From positions 96,943 through 160,942 of the forward strand of contig VRUL01000010.1 in the NCBI GenBank assembly GCA_019456145.1: DNA of 64,000 nt, read 5' to 3'. Origin of the DNA: Planctomycetota bacterium. GTDB lineage: Bacteria > Planctomycetota > Phycisphaerae > Sedimentisphaerales > Anaerobacaceae. Shown here in pieces: positions 18,894 through 26,194 of the stretch (positions are counted from its first letter, which is position 1; each line of letters opens with the position of its first letter). The notes below the pieces were generated by a model, which worked only from the letters and a program-made list of their open reading frames with translations, had not been told where the DNA came from and did no database searches. The position numbers and the translations under genes are program-made.

Positions 18894-20321
18894 TCAGGGC
18901 CTTTTTCTATCTTCTTTTATTCTATCCAGGTCACGCGGCTGTATAGCGCTTTCGGGTTCTGGGAATTGGCCCTTGTCACCGGTGTCCCTGATCCACTTAT
19001 CCAAAATCTTCCGCATCTTCTTAATCGTCTTTTGATGTTCCGGTGAGTCGGCAAGGTTGCGTATCTCGTATGGGTCTTTTTGGATATCGTAAAGTTCCTC
19101 ATCAGGCTTCCGCGGCGCCATGAACAAGGCCTGTACGGGCGTTAGTTTGCCCTGGGCGTGAAGCTCCCTCATCAGAGGCAACATCGGATAAGAGCGCTCT
19201 TTATAACGGTTTATCTGCGTGTAGGGTCGTTCGGGCATAAAGTTGCGGATATACTTGTATCGTTTGGTCCGCACACAGCGGATGCGGTCAGTGGTCTCAT
19301 CACATCGGTCGCGGGCGGCGATGATATATTCGCGTTTCTTTGCATCGGGACCAAGAAAGACGCGGCCCTCCATGTAGTTAGGCGGCTCGATGCCGGCGAT
19401 TTTCAGCACCGTCGCCGATATGTCAATCGCACTGACCAGGTCGTCGCAGACCTGACCTGCTTTGAGTTTGCCGGGCCAGCGAACAATTAGCGGAATATGG
19501 ATACCGCCGTCGTAACACCATTGCTTGCCTCGGACGTGGCATCGGCCGTGGTCGCCTATGAAAATGACGACGGTATTTTCCGTAAGGCCCTCATCGTCAA
19601 GCCGTTTGAGAATTTTGCCAACGTACCCGTCCATCACCTGGATGGAGTCAAGGTAGGTAGCCCAATCATCCCTGGCGATTGGATGGTCGGGGTAATATGG
19701 AGGAAGCTTTACTTTGGCCGGGTCGACCGGGTCCTTTAGCTTTTGGCGCAAATTCTTCCAGTGTCCGCCGCGATGCGTTACGCTGATGGAAAGCTGAGCA
19801 AAGAACGGCTGGCCCGTCTTACGCTTGTTCCAGTCGCTGCCATCGAAGGGCTTTTTGAATTTGAAGTTGAAGTCCGTTTTGCCCGAACCGCGCACGCCCG
19901 GCGCTGCGGTCTTGACGTTGGCTGTAAAGTACCCGGCTTGACGGAAGTACTCGGTTATCGGCTGAACGGGTGCGGGCAGCGTGTACCCATCGTCGCGGTG
20001 GCTGCGGTGATGATGGATACCGACCGAGGTCTGGTACATCCCCGTAATCATAGCGGACCTGCTGGCCGAGCAGACCGGCGAAGTCGTAAACGCATTTGTA
20101 TAACGAACGCCCTGGCGAGCCAGCTTGTCAAGATTGGGGGTCCGGACCGCCTCGGTGCCGTAGCAGCCCAGGTCGGGGCTGATATCCTCGGACAGTATCC
20201 ACAGGATATTGGGCCTGTCCTTTGGCTGGAAGAGATTTGAAGCGCTCACAGAGCTTCCCAGCGTCAAAGACGCCGTACCCAGCCCCACGCTTTTTAGAAA
20301 ATCACGCCGATTCATACTCAC
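18894..20321 (-). CDS. Sulfatase, heparan-N-sulfatase-like branch
   Basis: The 475-residue protein has a Tat-like leader (NRRDFLKSVGLG) and the branch-specific opening NILWILSEDISPDLGCYG. The active-site signature is CSASRSAMITG, so the Cys-to-formylglycine site is intact. Further landmarks are IHHHRS, SVTHRGGHW, VVIFIGDHGRCHVRGK and DGGIHIPLIVRWPG, the pattern of sulfamidase-like S1 enzymes. The C-terminus PRDLDRIKEDRKRP is echoed in the chimeric remnant at 16454. It lies 17 bases downstream of another sulfatase and is probably cotranscribed with it. The natural substrate is likely a sulfated sugar polymer. Confidence 0.92.
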   Translation of the reverse strand: MSMNRRDFLKSVGLGTASLTLGSSVSASNLFQPKDRPNILWILSEDISPDLGCYGTEAVRTPNLDKLARQGVRYTNAFTTSPVCSASRSAMITGMYQTSVGIHHHRSHRDDGYTLPAPVQPITEYFRQAGYFTANVKTAAPGVRGSGKTDFNFKFKKPFDGSDWNKRKTGQPFFAQLSISVTHRGGHWKNLRQKLKDPVDPAKVKLPPYYPDHPIARDDWATYLDSIQVMDGYVGKILKRLDDEGLTENTVVIFIGDHGRCHVRGKQWCYDGGIHIPLIVRWPGKLKAGQVCDDLVSAIDISATVLKIAGIEPPNYMEGRVFLGPDAKKREYIIAARDRCDETTDRIRCVRTKRYKYIRNFMPERPYTQINRYKERSYPMLPLMRELHAQGKLTPVQALFMAPRKPDEELYDIQKDPYEIRNLADSPEHQKTIKKMRKILDKWIRDTGDKGQFPEPESAIQPRDLDRIKEDRKRP

Positions 20322-20338
20322 TCCTTAAGATACACTTA

Positions 20339-21769
20339 CTACTTTTCTTTTTTCTTCTTCGCCGGTTTGGCATCGGGATTATACTTTGGATTTTTTTCTG
20401 TCGGGACCGGGGCGCCAATGCTCTTGCGCCATTCTATGAGCAGCATGTGCAGTTCTTTTGCCTTGGCGGGCTTTGTTTTGGCAAGGTCATTGGTCTCGCT
20501 GATGTCGTCGGCGAGGTTATACAGCTCAACGCGGCCGTCCTCGAAAAATTCAATCAACTTCCAATCCCCCTGTCGGACGGCCCCTGCCGGCGTTGTGCGC
20601 CATGACCCCTGCTTCTTGTTATACGGCTCAAGATAGGCGGGAAAATGCCAGAAGACAGCATTACGTTTGAAAGTGCCTGCGCCTTTGAGCAGCGGGACAA
20701 TGCTTCGGCCGTCGAGAATATGGCCTGAAGGTTTCGGTGCGCGTGCTATTTCCAGGAATGTCGGATAGAAGTCGATTCCGATTACAGGTACATCGCAGGT
20801 GCTGCCTGCCTTTATCTTCCCGGGCCAGCGGGCAATCATCGGCACGCGTATCCCTCCCTCGTACAGCATGCCTTTGGACCCACGCAGCGGTGCCATCGAG
20901 GTCGCGTTAGCATAACCGCCGTTATCGGAGAAAAAGAATACTACAGTATTGTCCCTGAGCCCCAGCTCATCGAGCTTGTCACAGACGGCGCCCACACTCT
21001 GGTCCATGCTCTCAATCATCGCGGCGTATGTCGGATTGTTCTGTCCACCGCTGGGCTTTTTATTCTTGTATTTTTCGATAATTTCCTTTTTGGCCTGGAT
21101 TGGCGTGTGGACCGTATGGTGAGAAAGATACAAGAAGAACGGCCTGTCACGGTTTTGCTCGATGAACTTCAATGACTCATCGGTTAAACGGTCGGTGAGA
21201 TACTGCCCGTCGGCGGTAAAATGGCTCCGGCGGTTTCTTCTAAATACAACGTCGAAGCCCCGGTCCTGGGGCCTGTACGGTTCTTTATCACCCAGATGCC
21301 ATTTGCCGATGCAGGCTGTCGTGTACCCGGATGGCTTCAGCGCTTCAGCAATAGTCACAATTTTAGAATCGAGATTTGTCTTGTTCGGTATCGGTATCAG
21401 CTTTCGCAAATGCGCTTTGCCTCGCTCGGGACTGCCGACCGTATATACTCCGTGCCGCGGAGTGTACTGGCCCGATATCAAACAGGCGCGCGTCGGAGCG
21501 CAATTTGGCGCATTGGAATAAGCGCTTGTGAATACCACCCCATCGGCGGCGAGCTTATCGACGTTCGGCGTCTGGTAGTACGTGCTGCCGTAACAACCCA
21601 GGTCTTTGTAGCCAAGGTCGTCAATAAAAACCAACACAATGTTGGGGCTTCTTTTTGCCGTCAGTCTTTTGCCGATACCAGCACAGCCCGATGATATCGA
21701 CAGCGTCGGCGCAAAAACCGCTGCCAATCCTATTGTTTTGAGAAATTCTCTCCTGGTTTGTTTTTCCAT
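20339..21769 (-). CDS. Arylsulfatase (formylglycine-dependent)
   Basis: The 476-residue protein begins MEKQTRREFLKTIGLAA, with a Tat-like RR motif and a Cys in ISSGCAG that could be lipidated. Landmarks are VFIDDLGYKDLGCYG, the signature CAPTRACLISGQY, CIGKWHLGD, FFSDNGGYANAT and [17 protein letters not shown]. The C-terminus is unusually lysine-rich (AKKKKEK). It is the first gene of a two-sulfatase pair, and the ribosome site AGGCAGGTG precedes the ATG. It should desulfate carbohydrate in the envelope; position and substrate class cannot be read. Confidence 0.92.
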   Translation of the reverse strand: MEKQTRREFLKTIGLAAVFAPTLSISSGCAGIGKRLTAKRSPNIVLVFIDDLGYKDLGCYGSTYYQTPNVDKLAADGVVFTSAYSNAPNCAPTRACLISGQYTPRHGVYTVGSPERGKAHLRKLIPIPNKTNLDSKIVTIAEALKPSGYTTACIGKWHLGDKEPYRPQDRGFDVVFRRNRRSHFTADGQYLTDRLTDESLKFIEQNRDRPFFLYLSHHTVHTPIQAKKEIIEKYKNKKPSGGQNNPTYAAMIESMDQSVGAVCDKLDELGLRDNTVVFFFSDNGGYANATSMAPLRGSKGMLYEGGIRVPMIARWPGKIKAGSTCDVPVIGIDFYPTFLEIARAPKPSGHILDGRSIVPLLKGAGTFKRNAVFWHFPAYLEPYNKKQGSWRTTPAGAVRQGDWKLIEFFEDGRVELYNLADDISETNDLAKTKPAKAKELHMLLIEWRKSIGAPVPTEKNPKYNPDAKPAKKKKEK

Positions 21770-22085
21770 ACACCTGCCTTTTATTCAACATCTCGATTTC
21801 ACGTAGAAACCGAGAGCTAAAAAATAAGGAACACTTTCCGGTTGTTCGTTGAACGAGAAACGATTGTCGCTTAACGAGATATGAGAGTATATAACGCCAG
21901 CCTTACTATGTCAAGGCCGTTGGAGACCTTTTCGGCAGGGCGGTTAATTCGCGTCTTTACAGCGTTGAATCTCCAACCGGGTCAACGATTACAAACTTTT
22001 GGCGGGACAACAACTAAATGATACTAAATCTCGCGTATCTCGTATCTCATTGCCGATACGCCTGAGGATCCGTGAGAGATGAATT
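21770..22085. other. Intergenic region, no feature seen
   Basis: About 315 bases upstream of the sulfatase pair. It contains short inverted words around CTCGTTAAGCG and TCTCGTATCTC but no clear promoter, terminator or coding frame. Confidence 0.45.
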
Positions 22086-22790
22086 TTATAATTCAGACCC
22101 GATTTGAAGCGGTGCTTCCTTAGTCACCCCCCGGCACCTTTTGCAATCGCATGCCCCGACCAGCTTTAGATGTGAGGTCCCTGCGAGCTTTTTGGTCTCA
22201 ATCAACCTTGCGCCTTTGGCTTCTATCTTACGAAGCGCGAGCCTGGCTTCTTTTCTATTCTGTGAGCCAACGGCATCAACTACGACAGTAACTCTTTTGT
22301 CTCGCTGCAGCAATCCCAAAGCCATGGCCATAACAGCCCCTTCGGCACTTGCGCCGACCAAAACAAACTCATTAGCCCGCACTTCACTGAGGAGCCTGTC
22401 AATCCTGGGCTCTTTAAACGGATCAGTGCTTCGTTTGTGAAGTATAATCTGCCTGTACCTCCGCAGTATATCTCTGGGTAAATCAGTACTACCGTCAGCC
22501 GGGAAACTTATACGATTGCTCAGCAGTGTATATGGTATCTTTTTTTGTCCCTCTGTTCCATCAATACAGTAGCCCGGCCCAAACTCGCTGTTTGTTTCCG
22601 GGTAAACCTCAACAGTCGAGATTACCGGGATAGTATTACATCTGGCCCATGCCATCATCCGGCGGATATGCGCCAAAACGCGGCGGTGGTTGCCTATGCA
22701 CACCTTACCATCAGCGAGCAGAAAGTCCCTTTGCGTATTGATATCTATCAGAACCCGTCTGCGCCGTGGTCTGACAAATTGGAGTATCAT
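22086..22790 (-). CDS. Isochorismatase-like cysteine hydrolase fold, catalytic Cys lost
   Basis: The 234-residue protein has the isochorismatase-like Rossmann fold: LIDINTQRDF with the acidic residue (Asp16), a lysine-bearing ILHKRSTDPF (Lys119), and EFVLVGASAEGAVMAMALG near residues 141-159. In active members that last block reads like GVATDYCV; here the Cys position is Ala152. The Asp and Lys of the triad remain but the nucleophile is missing, so hydrolysis is unlikely. The C-terminal extension carries GACDCKRCRGV, a three-Cys cluster unusual for the family and perhaps metal-binding. It is a single gene, divergent from trmB. Confidence 0.75.
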   Translation of the reverse strand: MILQFVRPRRRRVLIDINTQRDFLLADGKVCIGNHRRVLAHIRRMMAWARCNTIPVISTVEVYPETNSEFGPGYCIDGTEGQKKIPYTLLSNRISFPADGSTDLPRDILRRYRQIILHKRSTDPFKEPRIDRLLSEVRANEFVLVGASAEGAVMAMALGLLQRDKRVTVVVDAVGSQNRKEARLALRKIEAKGARLIETKKLAGTSHLKLVGACDCKRCRGVTKEAPLQIGSEL

Positions 22791-23035
22791 TCGTTAAGTT
22801 TCCTTCTTAATCAGTTCTTGAATAGAAATCTAATCAGGATTTAATCCTAATAACTAATACCCACGAGATAACAATAAGTTCACACTTTTTATCGGATATT
22901 CTCTATATTTAGTTTAGTATGTATGAGGTTCAAAATCAAGTTTAATCTTCATCTAACAGACTGTTTCCTGTTATAATATGTTGCTGAACTCTTGCTATTT
23001 TCTCTATTTTATGTATTTTAACCCAGGTTTAACTA

Positions 23036-23659
23036 ATGTCCCGAACTTTACATGACTATCCATCAGTAAGTTTGAAACCCGAAGATTTTGATGGCAAAAT
23101 CGACTTCAAGCGGATTTTCGGACGTTCAGGCCCCTTTCATATCGAAATCGGCACGGGTAAAGGTGGGTTCCTTCTCAACGAAGCGAAGAACCAGCCGGAT
23201 GCGAACTTTCTCGGGATCGAATGGGCCAGCAGATACTACCGTTACGCCGTCGACCGCATCGGCCGATGGGATTTAAAAAATGTCAGGATTATTCGCACCG
23301 ATGCCGTATTTTTTTTGACCGATTTTGTAGCAGATGACTGTGTTGACTGCTTCCATATCTACTTTCCCGACCCCTGGCCGAAAAAACGACATCACAAAAG
23401 ACGCTTCTTCTGCCCCGCGAATATGGTGCAGCTTATCGGCGCATTAAAAACCGGTGGGCAGTTAAAAATCGCCACCGACCATGCCGAGTATTTTGGGCAG
23501 ATAAGAAAATTAATAGCTGACGAAAGTGACAGACTCACAGAGATTGAATTTGTCCCCACCGCGGGCGCCGAGGTTGGCGAGTGGGTCGGCACAAATTTCG
23601 AACGAAAATACGTCAAGCAAAATATGCCAATCTATACCCTGGCCTTAAAAAAAGTATAG
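23036..23659 (+). CDS. trmB: tRNA (guanine-N7-)-methyltransferase
   Basis: The 207-residue protein is TrmB, which methylates N7 of G46 in the variable loop of tRNAs using SAM. The SAM-binding motif is IEIGTGKGGFLLNEA, followed by FLGIEWASRYYRYAVDRI. The family-specific block is FHIYFPDPWPKKRHHKRR. FERKY near the end is also conserved. Length is normal for the family. The ATG has no strong ribosome site; CCCAGG is the nearest purine-rich word. It stands alone between divergent and convergent neighbours. Confidence 0.93.
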   Translation: MSRTLHDYPSVSLKPEDFDGKIDFKRIFGRSGPFHIEIGTGKGGFLLNEAKNQPDANFLGIEWASRYYRYAVDRIGRWDLKNVRIIRTDAVFFLTDFVADDCVDCFHIYFPDPWPKKRHHKRRFFCPANMVQLIGALKTGGQLKIATDHAEYFGQIRKLIADESDRLTEIEFVPTAGAEVGEWVGTNFERKYVKQNMPIYTLALKKV

Positions 23660-23708
23660 ACCAGCGCATTTTCTCAACCACCGCGAGAGGCGAGCTCCGA
23701 GTGATGGG

Positions 23709-25925
23709 TTAGACGCTTCCAAGATTTTTCAGTATTGCTTGTGTCACGCGCTTAACGTATCCATCCGAACCTTTCAGGCAGTCCTTAATCTGCGGCAGTG
23801 CGGGGCGTGCCTTTTCACCAATCATCTTTAATGCAATTACTGCGTGCAGACCGGCTTTATTATTCTTGTCCTTCAAAGCATCAACCAATACGGGCAGGCC
23901 CTGTTTGCAGCGGCCCCAGTCGCACAAGGCGTGGGCTGCGGCGATCCGGACAACGGGCGACGGGTCTGCCAACAACTTCCTCAGCGCCGCCTTTGCCTGC
24001 TCAACGTCGCGGACTCCCCTATAGTTATTGTGCAGGCCGACCACGGCCCAGTAGCGCACAGGGGCGTACTTGTCTTTCAGTGCCTGAATATACTTTGGCA
24101 CGGCCATGTTGCCTGAGCCATCCAATTGCTTTATCGAGCGCAGCCGTTCAAGCACATCCGTCCTTTTGAGTCGACTGCTCCAATGCGGTGTAGTCAGGGG
24201 CGCCCGACCTACTGCTACGGAGTTTCCGAGTTTGAACTTGACCTCGTCGCTATCCTTAAAACCGATGCGGCAGGCCTTGGCGGTCAGGACCTGGCCCGGT
24301 CCCAGAGGCACATGTTTTGTATATAGTTTCCAGCCAATTTTTTTTTCGCCCTTTTCACTAATCCTGTATGCGATAGAAGCACCGGGTGTGGCACAGTTGA
24401 TTGTAACATGCTCGGTCCGGGCGCCTGACCTTTTTGAAGAGCTTATTAAGAACCAGGGCTTTGCGGTCTTCTGATATACTCCTCGCGGCCGTTTCATTTC
24501 GTCAAACTCCGGTTCGGGAATCAGCCCGATATCGGCGGTCTCTTTGACCCATTCGGCGTGCACCTTGCGCATTCTCAGGAGTACGTCCCTGTATTTTATA
24601 TCTCCTGCGAGGTTTTTCACCTCGTGGGGATCAGTGAGGGTATCATAAAGCTCCTCGATGGGCTTTTTCGGCTCGAAGTATTGCTTTTGCGGCCCTTTCA
24701 ATTTGCCAGCGGCATTGAGAGTTCGCATCTCCTTCATTGTGGGCATCTGGTTCATATACTCGATGTCCTGGCCGCGGGTAAGATGCGGCATATAGTTGCG
24801 AATATATTTGAAACGCTTGTCACGCACGGCGCGGATGAGGTCGTAAGCTTCGTCCATCCGGTCGCGTGCGGCGAAAACATACTCGCGAGGACTGGCTTTC
24901 TGACCGCCGAGAAACGCCTGACCCTGTATGTGGGAAGGTATTTTGACGCCGGCGAGCGAGAGCATCGTCGGAGCAAAATCAATGAACGCAACCAGGTCTT
25001 CATTGACTGCCCTGGGCTTGAGGGCATCGGGATTTCCCGGGGCGGCGAGTTTGCGCCACTTTTCCGGCACGCGGATAGTAAGCGGAACGTGAATGCCGGA
25101 GTCGTAAATCCACCGCTTACCCCGCGGCAGGCCCCGCCCGTGGTCACCCCAGAACCACACGATAGTATCATCGGCCAAGCCTGCCTTTTCAAGCTCGGCC
25201 AGGGCCTTGCCGACCTCCTGGTCCATCAATGTAATAATATCATAATACTGCGCCCAGTCCCTGCGAACGGTCGGGGTATCAGGATAGTATGGGGGCAGCA
25301 CGGCGGCGGCCGGGTCGTGCCTCTCGTGGGGCTTTAGACCGGCTATGCGTTTTCGCATCGACCTGCTCCTGTTGCGTATTTGACTTTCATGCGAAGTTGT
25401 AAAATTGAAGACGGCAAAGAACGGCTGTCCCTTTGCCCGATTCTTCCAGTGCCCATCCCTGCTGGAATCGTCCCAGGCTGTGACCGGCGGGTCAAACTGG
25501 TAATCGGTCTTGACCTTGTTGGTGCAGTAATAGCCTGCGGCGCGGAGGTATTCGGTGAAACACTTTACCTGTGGCGGGAGCACGCCTTTACAGCGCATGT
25601 GGTGGGTGCCGATAGTGGTCGGGTACATACCGGTAATGATACCCGAACGTACTGGCGCACAAACCCCGGCGTGGGCATAGACGTTTGTGTAGCGGACACC
25701 CTCGGCGGCGAGCTTATCTATGTTTGGCGTTACAGCGTAGCTATCGCCGTAGCAGCCAAGGTCAGGGCTGATGTCCTCGCAACTGACCCATAGGATATTC
25801 GGCCGCTGTGTTTCCGCTGTTTCTTCTGCATTAAGTGAGATGCCGGGCAGCAGCATCGCCGCCGCTGAACCTGACGTAATCCGTAGAAATTGGCGCCTGT
25901 CTATATTGTTCCTGGAACGTGCCAT
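23709..25925 (-). CDS. Large sulfatase with CHB_HEX-like and HEAT-repeat C-terminus
   Basis: The ATG at 25925 follows GGAGGTGG by five bases. The 738-residue protein has a Tat-like leader (NNIDRRQFLRITSG), then a sulfamidase-type sulfatase domain to about residue 480: NILWVSCEDISPDLGCYGDS, the signature CAPVRSGIITG, WFWGDHGRGLPRGK and DSGIHVPLTI. Next is a roughly 90-residue segment with PGASIAYRISEKGEK and QVLTAKACRIGFKDS, matching chitobiase/hexosaminidase C-terminal beta domains. The last 150 residues are HEAT repeats (APVRYWAVVGLHNN, SPVVRIAAAHALCDWG, GLHAVIALKMIGEKARP). The extra modules probably bind substrate or partner proteins. It is transcribed alone. Confidence 0.9.
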   Translation of the reverse strand: MARSRNNIDRRQFLRITSGSAAAMLLPGISLNAEETAETQRPNILWVSCEDISPDLGCYGDSYAVTPNIDKLAAEGVRYTNVYAHAGVCAPVRSGIITGMYPTTIGTHHMRCKGVLPPQVKCFTEYLRAAGYYCTNKVKTDYQFDPPVTAWDDSSRDGHWKNRAKGQPFFAVFNFTTSHESQIRNRSRSMRKRIAGLKPHERHDPAAAVLPPYYPDTPTVRRDWAQYYDIITLMDQEVGKALAELEKAGLADDTIVWFWGDHGRGLPRGKRWIYDSGIHVPLTIRVPEKWRKLAAPGNPDALKPRAVNEDLVAFIDFAPTMLSLAGVKIPSHIQGQAFLGGQKASPREYVFAARDRMDEAYDLIRAVRDKRFKYIRNYMPHLTRGQDIEYMNQMPTMKEMRTLNAAGKLKGPQKQYFEPKKPIEELYDTLTDPHEVKNLAGDIKYRDVLLRMRKVHAEWVKETADIGLIPEPEFDEMKRPRGVYQKTAKPWFLISSSKRSGARTEHVTINCATPGASIAYRISEKGEKKIGWKLYTKHVPLGPGQVLTAKACRIGFKDSDEVKFKLGNSVAVGRAPLTTPHWSSRLKRTDVLERLRSIKQLDGSGNMAVPKYIQALKDKYAPVRYWAVVGLHNNYRGVRDVEQAKAALRKLLADPSPVVRIAAAHALCDWGRCKQGLPVLVDALKDKNNKAGLHAVIALKMIGEKARPALPQIKDCLKGSDGYVKRVTQAILKNLGSV

Positions 25926-26194
25926 AAATACCACCTCCAAACATCAAAAGTTACTGTTGACAATAAGCACATAGTAAATCGTCAATAGCAAATAATCAAG
26001 CACAAAATCCCCGCCCAGAGAGCCGGAAACCGGATACTATTAATGCAAATCCGCTAAGCAATCCCAATCTACGCATGTTAAGATAGCAAAGACAGGATAG
26101 AAGATTTGAGCGAAATTTTTGTTTGACTATTCGGCTTTTTGGGTGGACAATATAATATTATTAACATTTGTTTTTTAGCGAGAGGTTTTTTGAA

